The notes: generated by a model from the sequence alone, not told the origin. Positions 35,531 through 47,348 are shown, counted from the stretch's first letter. The stretch: 64,000 bases of DNA from Bursaphelenchus xylophilus (GCA_904066235.2 CAJFCV020000002.1:2232001-2296000), one strand, 5' to 3'. Translations and numbers: made by a program.

Positions 35531-36203
35531 CAGTGAGGGACCGGATCCAGTGGCAAAAAACGTCTCCAAACCCTTCTCTTCACTAACAAGGGAAGTACCC
35601 CAAGTGCGACGCTCAGATTTTCTTCAAATTTTGCACACACGTCGGGAATGGACTAAATATGAATTCCTGAAAGTTCTAGCTCGCGCTTTGCGGGCGCCGC
35701 CGAGATATCGAACGATTTTTGCCGCCGAGAGAGCACGCTAACCGTGGAGGGCGGTCAGAGAGAAAAGCGCTTTTTGGCCATAACTTTGGCAGTTTCGTGC
35801 GGAAAAATTTGATTTTTTGTAGAAACATTATCCTTTACGATAGAAATGGGCATGAAAATTTTGGTGCAAAAATCCCGCAAAAAGTGTCAAATTTTCGCCC
35901 ACTTTCGATCTACAAATCTCGGTTGTTTCTGCAAACCGCGAAGTAGGATTCTCGCATATATTTTAGAAAAAATTATTCTAAATTTGTGCCAAGTTTCATC
36001 AAAATCTGAGCGTCGCACTTGGGGTACTTCCCCTGTAAGCTAAAAAACTCCGCTTTGAAAAGCCCGCCTTGAAGGAAAGGGCGCGCTTTTCAAAACGGAG
36101 TTTTTTAGCTTACAATTAGAGAAGGGAAGGGTTTGGAGACGTTTTGGTCCCTTCCGGGATGCAAAGTGGGACGTTTTTTGCCACTGGATGCGGTCCCTCA
36201 CTG
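35531..36203. mobile_element. family-D MITE interrupted by a family-A MITE
   Basis: D ends CAGTGAGGGACCGGATCCAG and GATGCGGTCCCTCACTG with TA on each side. Family A sits inside it (35587-36035). Confidence 0.9.
35587..36035. mobile_element. family-A MITE nested in family D, TAA duplication
   Basis: 449 bp, CAAGGGAAGTACCCCAAG to GGGGTACTTCCCCTG, with TAA at 35584-35586 and 36036-36038. The host D sequence rejoins as CACTAAGCTAAAAAACTCCG when it is removed. Confidence 0.92.
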
Positions 36204-36207
36204 TATA

Positions 36208-36460
36208 CAATGGCAGACCTGACCCAATGCCAAGAAACGTACCACTTTGCATCCGGGAAGTATCAAAAACGCATCAAATTACCTCCCTTTCCAAAAAAAG
36301 AAACTCCGTTTTGAAGGACGCCCTGAAAAAAAAACTCGGCGTGCTCTTGAAATCGGAGTTTTTTACTTGGAGAGGGAGGTATTTTTCTACGTTTTTGTTA
36401 CTTCCCGGATGTAAAATTGCACGGTTTCTGTCACTGTATCAGGTCTATATTGGACCACTG
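36208..36460. mobile_element. family-D MITE abutting the previous one
   Basis: 253 bp, CAATGGCAGACCTGACCC to TCTATATTGGACCACTG, with TA on both sides. Its left TA is next to the right TA of the D copy ending at 36203. Confidence 0.85.
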
Positions 36461-36888
36461 TAGGCTGACTTTTGAGACTTTAGGTTTTGTCCGGTATAGA
36501 CAGGTTTTGTTGTGCGGGAGTTCGCTTTAGGATCCTGTGTATGCTAAAGAGCCTCATTTTTTTATTTTTTGAAGTGTAATATGAACCTTAAGTGGCTTAA
36601 CGGCACCAAAAGGGAGTTCTATTAATAAAAAAAAATAATTTTTCTGCTTTTTTTGAAAAGTTAATAATCAAAAGTTGCGTGCGACACGAAAGTGGAACTA
36701 GTTCCTTGATTGTAATTGTGTTATTTATAATATATACATGCACAATCACACACGAAATTATTATATTACAACGAAAGGGGAACCTCGAGTTCGGTAAAAT
36801 TCGGAGAAACAAAGAAAACCCCCAAAAAATTGGAAAAAACTTGCAATCAGTCTGTCGGGAAAATAATGAGCACTATGTCGCTGCGCCG

Positions 36889-37108
36889 CACGGCAACCCA
36901 AGATTGAACAAAAATGTCTCCCGCCCATTTTTTAATTTCGTCCAAAAAAAGTGTCAAAATTCACAAAAGAAATAAAATAATTCCGAGAAAAATATTTTTC
37001 GGTCGGAAAACCACACGAAAAATTCATTTTTGACATTTCGTTTGAATTCAACCGATACTAGGTGGGCGAAGTGCCGAAACGAGGCGGGAGACTCCCTGGG
37101 TTGCCGTG
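36889..37108. mobile_element. 220-bp element with CACGGCAACCCA ends, 5-bp duplication
   Basis: Ends CACGGCAACCCA and TGGGTTGCCGTG, flanked by CGCCG (36884-36888 and 37109-37113). No coding capacity. Superfamily not assigned. Confidence 0.82.
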
Positions 37109-37174
37109 CGCCGTTCGTGTCACTGAAGTGAGAAGCGATTTGATTTTTTGCGACACAATTCATTTTCTCAGCGG

Positions 37175-37621
37175 CAGGGGTGGTCAGCGGACCCTATTTT
37201 TCCGATTTTCGGCCCGCGGCCCGGCCAGTCTAATTACGCGGCCCGGCCCGGCCCGACTAGTCTTTTTCCAGGCCCGGCCCGTTTATAGAGGGTTCTGCGA
37301 ACTGCGCCCAAGCTTGGGATATAAACTTAGGCAAAAAAGGCGTTGATCTAGCTAGTAAAGGATCAACGTGATAGTTTTGTGGTTCTATAATGGAACTATA
37401 GACTTGTAAACGTTTTAGAACTTGAGAAACAGCAACTATAACAACATCAATTAATTTTCCCGGCGCGAAAACAATGAATGCCAGCGGTTTGGCATTGTAA
37501 TTTAGACGGGCCGGGCCGGAAAAAAACCCCAGGCCCGCGGCCCGGCCCGGCCCGTGACAGGCCCGGCCCGTTTGTCAATTTCCATCTTTGAGCCCGGCCG
37601 CCGGCCCACTGACCACCCCTG
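37175..37621. mobile_element. hAT-type non-autonomous element rich in GGCCCGG
   Basis: 447 bp, CAGGGGTGGTCAGCGG to CCACTGACCACCCCTG, with the perfect 8-bp duplication CTCAGCGG (37167-37174 and 37622-37629). An inverted relative lies at 57920-58406. Confidence 0.94.
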
Positions 37622-37899
37622 CTCAGCGGCGATGCGATTTTCAATACAGGGTGCTAATTATTTTTCCGACAGACTGATACGGGGATTTTAAACGGATGTA
37701 AAAACAAACCTTCGCAGAATGAGTTGTAAGGGACGCAAAAATTTTCCTGTGATAAAAAAAGGGGTTTTTTGTCACTGAAATCTGTATACAACAAACTCCC
37801 GCACAACGAAGTCGATCTTAACTGAACAATTTCAGAGACTTCAAGAGTCAATTTTAGCCCGAAACCTCTGTGTTAAGGGGGTCAATGTTTGACATGTTT

Positions 37900-38355
37900 C
37901 AGTCTGTCGGGAAAATAATGAGCCCAATATTGTTGCGCCGATTGCGCCGCTGAAGTGAAAAAAATTTGATTTTGCCCCGACACAATTCATTTTCTCGGCG
38001 GCGATGCGATCTTCGATGCGACAGAGTGCACATTATTTTCCCGACAGACTCATATCAGTCTTTCGGGAAAATATCGGTCTGTCGGGAAAAAAACGGCGGA
38101 TCGTCGCGCCTCGGAATCGCCCATCATCGCTTTGCGACTGCAAGCGGCGGCTTGGGATTTGGTGCGCGACAGCGGCGAGGCGAGACATTTTGATGCGACG
38201 ATCCGCCGTTATTTTTCCGACAGACTGATAACGGCGGATCGTCGCCGAAAAATGCCTCGCCTCGCCTCTCCAAATCTTCAGCTTCGGCAGCCGTCGCAAA
38301 GCGATGACGGGCGATTCCGAGGCGCGATGATCCGCCGTTATTTTCCCGACAGACT
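37900..38355. mobile_element. cluster of family-B MITEs (GAGCAC and GGCGGATC subtypes)
   Basis: A GAGC-type copy at about 37900-38050, then two GGCGGATCGTCGC-type copies at about 38056-38227 and 38222-38355 sharing one CCGACAGACTGATA junction. Insertion into the end of a relative, or end-to-end fusion. Confidence 0.8.
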
Positions 38356-38937
38356 CATAGTGCTGATAATTTGACCTAAAATCGGATTTTTGATTTGTCT
38401 GATAATTTGACAAATAAAAAAATAACTGTTCGTTGTAGACAGGTTTTCTTGTGTAGGGGTTCCTTGCAGACCGCTTCGACTGTGTCATAATAAAATCGTT
38501 TATCAACCTTTTTCCTTATCCTATATTAGCTAGCCAGTGTTCATGGCAGACAGGTAAAACAGAAGGTATGCCTCTAGCAAAATACAATGTCCCCACCGCG
38601 CTGCCCGCGTACTTCCTGCTAATTAGCGTCGTTCGGGACACGCAAAGCGAGGTGTTGGCGTAATTACTTGTGAGAACGAAAAAAATTGTGCACCCTTCGG
38701 GAAAAATGCATTTGGTATAAACAAAAAAAAGGGCCTGGGAATGTTGTCCGTACGTGCGGCTCACAAAATTAGCAGTTGTAAAATATGAAGTGTGACGTCG
38801 ACTGAAAATCTGACCTCGCATCGAGACAAGAGCTCTTCAAATTGGCTTCTTGTCTGGCTTTTTGTCCCAAGATTCACCATTAAAAATTATCAACGCGCTT
38901 GAGGTCAACCTATGTAAGAAATTGGAAGAAACCATGT

Positions 38938-39345
38938 ACTTCTCCTTTCGTAAAATCGCTGGAGGAATTTTCGGCGTTCGCGCCGCGCAGAAAACGTAAT
39001 AAGAGCCATAGGCTATTGTTGCACTGTACGAAAAGCTGAAAATTGCACCGAAAAAAGTGAACTTTTGCCTGTCGCACAGGACTATTAGGTTGATGCATAA
39101 TTAGCCGGCGTCTTTTCAACAAATTGCGCGATCGACTTTGTTGTTGTCGGACAGTCGTGACACGCATTTTTTTAACAAACTAGAGAAGATTATTTCTATG
39201 AAAAAAAAAATAACAAACGCCAATTTTCACTAACAAAAAACTCGCCAATATAAACGACGGATATTTATGCATCAACCTAATATAATACCGAAAAAGCCCA
39301 TTGCATAATGCAAAAAAAACTAAAAACTGCACATCCTGTTTGATG
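38938..39345. repeat. family-F repeat interrupted by a mariner MITE
   Basis: Left part TTTCGTAAAATCGCTGGAGG, with CACTGTACGAAAAGC and GCACCG blocks; it resumes after 39282 with ATACCGAAAAAGCCCATTGC. Confidence 0.6.
39085..39280. mobile_element. mariner-type MITE
   Basis: 196 bp with ends TTAGGTTGATGCATAATTA and TTTATGCATCAACCTAA, flanked by TA (39083-39084 and 39281-39282). The TTAGGTTGxTxCATAA end is the known mariner (irritans-type) terminus. Confidence 0.9.
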
Positions 39346-39523
39346 AGAAATAGTTCACTTTTCACTGTGCAATTTTCGGCTTTGTGCACATCGTCATAGC
39401 CTTCGGCTGTCGGTCGAACATTCACGTTTTTCTGCATACGGAGAGCGGTCAAAGAAAAACCCATTTTTTGCACAACCTCCGCAAGTTTCAGGCAGAAGCA
39501 ACTAATTTTTGTTAGTAACGTTG

Positions 39524-40630
39524 CACATCAACCACAAACAGAATGCCAAGATTTTTGGCATTCGGTTTTTTAAGGGTCTCTAATGTTTTAGCTTACTGTG
39601 CAGTGGGTAATGAACAAAATAACATGAACCTGCGATTAAAACATTGCCAAGGACCCATATTTTTTTAATTAATAGATTTTGGCGTTCTTCGGCCACCAGG
39701 TTAGCGACAAACGGCCGGAGAAAATCGAATTTTTGCAAACTTTGCGGCCGAATAACTTGTCTAAAACGATTGAAACACGGAAAGTGATTGCAACGATCTT
39801 CAGAATATTGTATTCTAAGGTAGTATGCGAAGTTTGAAGCAAATCGGACTGATAATAAAAAAGTAGATGCGATTTTAAGCTTTTTACCTTATGGATTATA
39901 TTACTTTAGGCAACTTTTAATGTCCGACAGCGTTAAATAGTCTAATTAATTAACTATATTATCTCATAACATCCTGTTAAGGGAGATTAATTGCAAAAAT
40001 TTTAACTCTTAGGCCGAAAAAAAGTTTTACCTTATAGTAGCATACCTGATCTTATACCAAAAATAATGAAAGTTTATGACTGAAGTAAAAGTTTTAAAAC
40101 TATCTATGTGAGTTGAGATGGCTTTCTAAGGCTATACTGAGCTTTTGGAGTTGGTTTCAACTTCGCTGCGCCAATTTCAAAAATGGCCAATATCACCTAA
40201 AACAAGGTTCTTAGAACAGCTTCGAAACTGGTGCGGATGCCACTAATTATGCTCTTATTGTCTTTTTAGATCATAGTGGACCTAGCTGAGTCAAAATTTA
40301 CCGATTTTTAAAATATTATTTTAGTCACCTAAATATCAGTTTTTTTGGAATTTTGAGTGAGTAAGCTAGTATATGACACAGGATTGCTTATAGTTCTCTA
40401 AAACTACTCTAATTATGCTCACAGAAAAAAGAATTTAGGCAACTGCTTCGTTACGAAACGATTTAGTAGCAAAAGATGTCTAAAATAAGGTTTTCAAATC
40501 TACTACTACTACTATTTTTTGGTCAGTCCGACTCGTTTCCAATTTTTAATTTGAGCTACCCTTGGGCGCCCTAACAAAGTTATGCAAACAGTTTTCCCGA
40601 TTTGAAACTTTTTTTTTTGTGGTTGATGTG
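39524..40630. mobile_element. 1.1-kb element with CACATCAACCACAAA ends, 5-bp duplication
   Basis: Ends CACATCAACCACAAA and TTTGTGGTTGATGTG, flanked by CGTTG (39519-39523 and 40631-40635). The interior is AT-rich with no long open frame. The 5-bp target and CAC start recall the element at 36889, but the ends differ otherwise. Confidence 0.65.
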
Positions 40631-41042
40631 CGTTGCCCTTAAAATTGAGAAGGAAACGCTTCGTCAGCTTTTTGTCGCAAGCCTTATTCGAAAATTGAAC
40701 TTGAAAATTTCCCTCTAGACTTTACCTCAAACCCTCCATTTGTGACGGAAGTTTAAGTCCACCTCCTCTTTTGCTTTTTCGATCTGACCTCCCTCAAAGC
40801 TTCAATAGTAACAAAAAAATGAAGAAAACGTGTCACAAGATACCCACGCCGACTTAATTATATTGTAATAGAAAAGGAGTCCAAACATCAAGCTTCAATT
40901 CTCAAAAAAAAGCCTGTAAAATCGACGTGGGAGTACTTGAATTCTCCCTGCTATTCGTATTTTCGTACGTTCCGAAGACGTATGATTTTCCCCCCTTGTA
41001 TCACGAAAAAAGTCTACAAACTTTATGGAAATGCGAAAATAT

Positions 41043-41192
41043 CAGTCTTTCGGGAAAATAATGAGCATGTCGCTACATCGGTCGTGTCGCTGGAGTAAAA
41101 ATAAATTTGACTTTGCTGCGACACAATACATTTTCTTCGCGACGATACAATTTTCGATGCGACAGAATGCTCATTATTTTCCCGACAAACTG
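41043..41192. mobile_element. family-B MITE (GAGCAT subtype)
   Basis: Ends CAGTCTTTCGGGAAAATAAT and CATTATTTTCCCGACAAACT, flanked by AT on each side. Confidence 0.87.
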
Positions 41193-41514
41193 ATACTATA
41201 TCTAATTTGTGGAGCCTCAAAGAAGAGAAAGAAAAATATTTAATATTTGTTCCTCACATCGGAAATCCCACGGCAGTACATACATATATTACAATTCATG
41301 TGGAGAGAACGGTTGTAGTTTTCATAAAAGCGGCCGCTTGTACAAAGAACAGCTAAATGTGACAGGACGTGCGGACGAACTCGTCTTTATTCTTTTTCGG
41401 CGCAGCCACAATGTGCTCAATATTTTTCCGACTGTTGAAGTCCCCTTTCAAACTGACCTAATCACCGAACACAACGCCGAGATTCAACAAATGATGATTT
41501 ACAAGCAAATATGA

Positions 41515-41590
41515 ACTGGCCGGGCCGAACTATTCGGGGCCTGGCCACAACTTTTGGCGGGCCTGGCCCCAGAGCCATGTCCAGGTAGCC
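41515..41590. repeat. fragment of a GGCCGGGCC-type hAT element
   Basis: GGCCGGGCCGAACTATTCGG, GGGCCTGGCC and the AGAGCCATGTCC end resemble the element at 29301. Truncated. Confidence 0.45.
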
Positions 41591-41771
41591 TCTATGAGAC
41601 ACAAAAGAAATCATTATACCTGTTAAAAGATAATCGTAAAGGCGCTAGTGTTTGGTTGTTTCCCCTCCTCTCTAGCTCCCTCAAACGTGCTCAGTATAAA
41701 AGTTTCTTCGAGAGGGGCAGAGATCTTCTTAGGGGTTAAATTTTCGATCATGATGTCCATTGGGTCGTCTA

Positions 41772-41980
41772 CAGTGGCGGACCAAATCCAGTGGCAAGAA
41801 ACGTTCCATTTTGCATCCGAGAAGTATTAAAAAATGTAGCAAAATACCTCCCTCTCCAACTAAAAAACTCCATTTTGAAGACTTCCCTCACGAATAGAGC
41901 CGGCGCTCTTTTGAAATCGTATTTTTTTCACTGGGAGAGATACCTCCCGGATGCAAAATGGTACGGTTTTGTGCTCACCG
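41772..41980. mobile_element. family-D MITE with TA duplication
   Basis: Left end CAGTGGCGGACCAAATCCAG, right part GATGCAAAATGGTACGG, TA on both sides. The right arm is shortened. Confidence 0.78.
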
Positions 41981-41984
41981 TAGT

Positions 41985-42610
41985 TGTTTCTTTTTGACCT
42001 GATCGCCACTTTTGGATTTGTTGAAGTCCCCTAACTTTTGTTAGTCACCCCACACAAGACCAAGATTCAAGGAATAATGATTTATTTGCTCTTGTCCCAA
42101 TGGTCGATTGTTCTTCCTCCTCGCTACCGGCAGACTGTGATAAACACCTAGTAAAAAGTGGTGAGAAGTCGATTGAAAACTTCCATCACCTGAAACATGA
42201 ATGTGTTTTGTGATTTTGTCAATTCGTATTCGTTAGTTTTTATGTAGTATTGTAAATTCTTTGACTACTCTGTAAATGTTACCTAATTGCGATTTTTTGT
42301 GTGTTTGTTGTCGAAACCCCTCTTTTTATAATAAGAAAGACGTGAAGACTCGGGTAATTGGCTAAAATAAACGTCGACTGCTCGAATAAATGGTTTGGCG
42401 GTACTTAAAATCAACAATTCCCTGGGTTAGGTTGCCGGTGGACGGGTTTACGGTAAGGCAGAGTGCAGAAAACCTCTGTACAACGAATCTCTAGATTTCG
42501 TCTTATGGGAGTTTGTTTCGCAGAGCTTTTACTGTGTTGTTTTAGATCATCTTGGAGAGTGGTGTGAAACAAGAGTATTATTTTCAAAGGAACAAGACAG
42601 CAAAGATCAG
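41985..42610. other. gene-free stretch upstream of the membrane-protein gene
   Basis: No gene or repeat family recognised. It includes the immediate 5' region of the gene starting at 42613. A TGCAGAAAACCTCTGTACAACGAA stretch near 42463 recalls phrases near 35450 and 44350 (CCTCTGTAC, CCCCTGTACAGCAAA), so a further dispersed repeat may be present. Confidence 0.4.
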
Positions 42611-42612
42611 AA

Positions 42613-43718
42613 ATGGGTGACTTTTTCCAATGTCTCTGCGGAATGCATGTTCATGTAAGTTTTTTTGCGAATTAGACCAGAAATTGCCACGGCCAAAATT
42701 TCGGCTCTGGCTCCGGCCCTTACCTCCCAGAGTCGGAGCCGAGGCCAAATTTGCGGCTCCGGCTCCCGTGCAAAATTCAAAAAGGTGGGCGGCTCCCGTA
42801 CAAACATCTTTTAAAAAATATTTTTGATCCAGTGAAAAAAAGTACCATTTTGCATCCGGGAAGTATAAAAAATGTGGCAAAATGTTTCCCTCTCCAACTG
42901 AAAAACTCCGATTTCAAAAGCGCGCCCTTTCTTTTTTGTGAGGGAAAGGGAAGGCGCCCTTCAAAACAAAGTTTTTTTTACTTGGAAAGGGAAACATTTT
43001 GCCACATTTTTCGTACTTCACAGATGCAAAATGGTGCGTTGTTTGCCATTGGATCAGGTCCTGTAGTAAGATCACGAAATTTTTCTTTTCTTACCGTTGA
43101 GAAGTCTGGCTCCGACTTTGGGCTCCGGAGCCGTGGCAAATTCTCTGATTCCGACCGCTGAAATTGTCAGACTGGGAAATATGATAATTTACCACGACCA
43201 ACTTTCAGTTGGCTACATTTATTTTCGGCCTGGTGTTCGTGGTGATCTCGCCGATCATGGCGACTTGCGGCTTCTTCCTTTCAATGTACGCCCTCCTTGT
43301 GAGTCGGGCCATCGGCACATTGGCGAATGTCTTCATTTTGCTTGGAAATCATCTGCCCATGGGCCTGTTCTACATGATCTACTTGATCTCTAACGTACGT
43401 TCGAAGACTTTGTCGCAAAAAACGCCTCATTTCCCTCGTTCTTTCCTTTAAACCTGCCTTCAGGGGATCGCCGTCTTCATCGAACTCATCTATGTCATCA
43501 TCCTGCTGCTGGCTTCGTTCGGACTGGCCCCGATGAACGGCTTCACCGGCTTGTTCCTGGCGCCGGTGGTGCAGCAGATCGCGGTGCCGCTGCTGATCGT
43601 GCTGGTAGTCATGTGCATCCTCAACATCTATGCAATGTGGGTTACATACAAAGGACTAGCGTTCCTAAAGTCGAATCCCAAGGACGCCAATAATTTCAAC
43701 ATGGCTTCGAGCGTTTGA
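42613..43718 (+). CDS. small four-helix membrane protein, 160 aa
   Basis: Exons 42613-42654, 43209-43394 and 43464-43718, all phase 0. Exon 1 encodes MGDFFQCLCGMHVH, ending at a GTAAGT donor. Exon 2 has two hydrophobic helices and GNHLPMGLFYMIYLI. Exon 3 has two more helices (VIILLLASFGLAPMNGF; LLIVLVVMCILNIYAMW). A Cys-containing C-x-G-(M/F)-HVH segment just before helix 1 and the same intron positions are shared with the minus-strand gene at 45388, so they are paralogues of a nematode multi-pass family I cannot name. The MITE-rich intron 1 is 554 bp. Downstream of the TGA, the +1 frame stays open and coding-like for about 34 codons to a TAG at about 43824, suggesting a frameshift. Confidence 0.8.
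42827..43065. mobile_element. family-D MITE in an intron
   Basis: Palindromic AAAAAGTACCATTTTGCATC and AAATGGTGCGTTGTTTGCCA arms, with decayed tips. Flanked by GGAGCCGAGGCC-type low-complexity fragments at 42690-42790 and 43105-43165, which may be the two halves of an element it split. Confidence 0.75.
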
Positions 43719-43840
43719 TCGGATGATGGCCGCGCCCGCCCCCGCCAAAGTCACGTTGAGAGCCGGCGACAGCGACGAGACCATCCCGTTGCGGCAGGAC
43801 AGCGTTCGCACCGTCTTCTTGTAGTGTTTATGGGATATAT

Positions 43841-43993
43841 CGGTTTGTCGGGAAAATAATGACCACTCTGTCGCATCTAAAATCATATTGCCGCCGAGAA
43901 AATGAATTGTGTCGCGGCAAAATCAAATTGCTTTTCACTTCAGCGACATGATCGGCGAAGTGAAATTGGGCTCATTATTTTCCCGACAGACTG
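43841..43993. mobile_element. family-B MITE just downstream of the membrane-protein gene
   Basis: Ends CGGTTTGTCGGGAAAATAAT and CATTATTTTCCCGACAGACTG, TA or AT on both sides. It lies within 20 bp of the possible alternative stop at 43824. Confidence 0.88.
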
Positions 43994-44608
43994 ATATTAT
44001 CAATGGCTCTCGGCTTTTTTTGGCGGATTTGTAAATAATTTTAGAATAGAAATTAAATTACACATGGCAACCCGATATGTTTTTTTGGCTCTTTTCGGTA
44101 GAAAATTTTTTCTCGAAACTGCTTTATTTCGTTTGCCAATTGTGACACTTCGTTTGGACGAAATTCCAAAGTAGGTGGAACACACTTTTGCCATGTTTCG
44201 AGTTGCCGTGTTCTCTTCACAATCAGTATTCATTATGGGCCTCAAAATTTTTCTTACTTCCTCAACATATTTCAGGTTTAACTTTGGCAAATAAACATTT
44301 TCTAACAATTTTGAAAAGAGTTAATTTTCATTTTACACTACAGTAAAACCCCTGTACAGCAAATTTATAACCTTACGTATAACAAGACCTTTCTATAACG
44401 ATCACTTTTCAGAAGCGTGAGAGTCAAATACATGCTAAAAATAAACTTCTGTACAGCAAACCATTAGGAAACCCCACTTCCACAACAAAGAAATTCAGGT
44501 CCATGCGATTCCTTTATGCACTTATGTACATATACGCATGGTTGACTTTTTTCCAAAATAAAAATGTAAATAAGAACACTCAGTAAGGCTTAGTTTTCCC
44601 CAAAATAA

Positions 44609-44946
<338 letters not shown>

Positions 44947-45007
44947 TTAAGTAAAGCTCATGTACGACAACTCTCAAAGGATCAAGAGATTTATTGGTAA
45001 TTCATAT

Positions 45008-45142
45008 CAGTCTGTCGAGAAAATAATTTAGGTTTGACGGAGAAAAGTTTCTCGCCTTGTCGCAGTCGCGCACCAAATCTCCGGCCGTGGCTAGCCGCGC
45101 AAAGCGATGATAGGCGATTCCACATTTTTTGCCGACAGGGTG
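45008..45142. mobile_element. family-B MITE, decayed
   Basis: Left end CAGTCTGTCGAGAAAATAAT, right end CACATTTTTTGCCGACAGGG. Confidence 0.75.
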
Positions 45143-45387
45143 ATAAAACGGACCCGTTGTTTTGAGGTTCATTCTGGCCCAAGGTTAACTCTTGCGGGCT
45201 CTAAAATTGATCGTTATAGACAGGTTTCTTTGTACAGAAGCCACTATTATATCATGATTTTTTAGGAACACAATGAACTTTATTATAATATTATTACAGC
45301 GTTCAGTCGATCAATGTACAAAACCACTATTATATTACAACAAAAATATCACGAAAACTCTATCTAAATTCAACCAGGACTATCCGT

Positions 45388-46476
45388 CTACTCGTTTTTG
45401 ATTGCCAACTTGTCGGCTTTGAGCTCCTCCTTGAACTCTTGCACCTTTCTCAACTTGAGTCGTAGGTATTGCCAGCTTCTGAAGACGATCCACAGCACGT
45501 AGATTCCACTCAAGGTCTGCGAAAACAAACTGATCGACGCCTGCAGAGCCTGCTCGGGCACAGCGCGGAATTGGTCCCAGTGCTCCATTAGGCCATTCCC
45601 CGGGCCAATGATTTGAAAGGCCGTGAGATAGAGGTATGCGGCGTAGATCAGCTGGATTACCGAGTTGAAGGACTGGAAAAATAACGCGAAACAACTAAAC
45701 AACTTACAAATACGATCATATACGGCATGTACAGCCAAGGGATGTCGAAATGATTTCCACAGATGAGCAGAATATACGACATAATCTCCACTCCTTTGCT
45801 GATTACCACAAAGTCATTCTGCGCCATATGCATTAACGTTCCGGTCAGGAGCGCTGAAGCGGTGAGGTAGAGAAGCGACAGGACAAACGTCGCTTTCTGA
45901 AAATTGTTTTTTCTTTCTATTTCAGAGGGGAAGGTTCTAAAAAATCGTCCTTTACAGCAACCGCTGATATTTTGTGACTACGTATCAGTCTGCCGGGAAA
46001 AAAACGTCAGGCCGTGGCGCCTTTGAACCGCCCATTATCTTGAAAATGCTGTTCAAGGCCTGTGCGACGGCTAGTCGGGCCTGGAAGTTTGGCGCACACC
46101 CTTTTTTCGGCAATACATTTCGCTGCGATAAACCGCCGTTATTTTCCCGACAGACTGATATTCTTGTTGGAAAAATTTTGCAGCTGCTCTGTATAACAAC
46201 CTGATCCACAACAAGGCCTCTCTAAAGTCTTTGACCAGTGTCATGTGGCTAAATTTGTGCCAAATGTCATCAAAATTCAAGATTAACAATTTCTAGGCCT
46301 GTAACACAAGTTTTCTCTTTTTTTATTTTTTTCTTCAAACCGGCTCAATTTTAGAAATCGTATTTTAAACCTACATGAACATGGAATCCATAGACGCATT
46401 TGTAATAGTCCTCCGGTGAAGCCGGCCCTTTTTTCGTCCTCCAATTGATCAGCAACGACACCAACGACACCAGCAT
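45388..46476 (-). CDS. small four-helix membrane protein, paralogue, 191 aa
   Basis: Exons on the minus strand: 46476-46375, 45896-45708 and 45672-45388, all phase 0. The first exon ends YYKCVYGFHVH at a GTAGGT donor, then KATFVLSLLYLTASALL, paralleling the HVH|LATFIFGLVFV join of the plus-strand gene. Exon 2 holds two helices and GNHFDIPWLYMPYMIVF; exon 3 has SVIQLIYAAYLYLTAF, another helix (LSGIYVLWIVF) and a Lys/Glu-rich cytoplasmic-type tail (KVQEFKEELKADKLAIKNE). The start at 46476 gives a hydrophobic N-terminus (MLVSLVSLLINW), possibly a helix of its own; an earlier start is possible. Convergent with its paralogue, which suggests an inverted local duplication. Confidence 0.8.
45986..46157. 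mobile_element. family-B MITE (GGCGG subtype) in an intron
   Basis: Ends CAGTCTGCCGGGAAAAAAAC and CCGTTATTTTCCCGACAGAC, flanked by TAT/ATA. Lies in the first intron of the minus-strand membrane-protein gene. Confidence 0.85.
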
Positions 46477-46875
46477 TACTTACTATCAAAAAACAGCAAA
46501 ATACGGAGCGAAAAGGCTCGAAGTACAAATGTTTTTGCTGCAAACCCCTTCGTATTCAACGAATAGCCTTGAAAATTCGGAAAACGGCGAGATATCCAGC
46601 GGGTCCGGGAGAAGCGGTTGACCTGAATCTCGAACGAAAGAAAAAGTTTTTTTTTTTACGATGTGACGCCATTGCCGGTTTACTGCGCCAGGTCGGGGGG
46701 GTTTTTGGGTTAGACATTGAATTGAAAATAACAAAAAAATTGAAAATCCAAAAAACAAAAAATTTTTTTTTTTTTTGAAAATTATAAAACAAAATATAGT
46801 ATTTTAGTAAATAAAATATGAATAAAAATACAAATTTTAGCAAAAGTAATCAAAAAAATAGAAAATTCAAAGTTT

Positions 46876-46943
46876 TCCCCCAGCCGGACTCGAACCCGGC
46901 CCATTAAAAAATCGAACCCACTACCAGTTGCGCCACAGCGACA
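46876..46943 (-). pseudogene. tRNA-like relic
   Basis: A box TGGCGCAACTGG and B box GGGTTCGAGTCC on the minus strand, about 35 bp apart. Acceptor and T stems pair poorly, so a tRNA-derived repeat is more likely than a functional gene. Confidence 0.5.
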
Positions 46944-47348
46944 CATGAAAAAAATAATCTCAAAAATAGAAAACGTACGCCCTAAGGACACTACAAAGCC
47001 ATTTGATTTTTGAAACAACTAGTTGTCAATTGAGTTGCAACTCAATTCTAATCTATTTTTCCCAAAAAATTCAAAAATATTTTTTTTCGTATAATTTTTT
47101 CCGTTTAAAAAAATTATGCAAATTTGAATTAAACTTTGCACGAAAAAACGAGACCCAACTCAGTATGGCTGAATTATTACTTCGTTGACGTCCCGCGAAC
47201 GGCTGGTGGTGACATTGTTCAGGTGGAAATCTGGAACAAAACAGGAATTACAGTAAGTGCGGGAGGGTGATAGCAAATGAAATTAACAGCAGGCCAACCG
47301 GTGAGGGCATGGGTAACTTTCGAAATGAGATTTTTAAGTTTTTCTCCC

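Larger units (their letters stand above)
36848..37675. mobile_element. family-B MITE split by two nested insertions
   Basis: Outer ends CAGTCTGTCGGGAAAATAAT and TTATTTTTCCGACAGACTG. Without the two inserts (36889-37108 and 37175-37621, plus one copy of each target duplication) it is about 148 bp, the normal family length. Confidence 0.92.

Noticed and set aside
41209..41514. 101-codon plus-strand frame after a family-B MITE
   Set aside because: Includes repeat-like CGGCGCAGC and ATTTTTCCGAC phrases and no family resemblance; likely chance.
43999..44308. 102-codon minus-strand frame between the convergent membrane-protein genes
   Set aside because: AT-rich, no recognisable motif, no supporting splice or poly-A context; not enough to call a gene.
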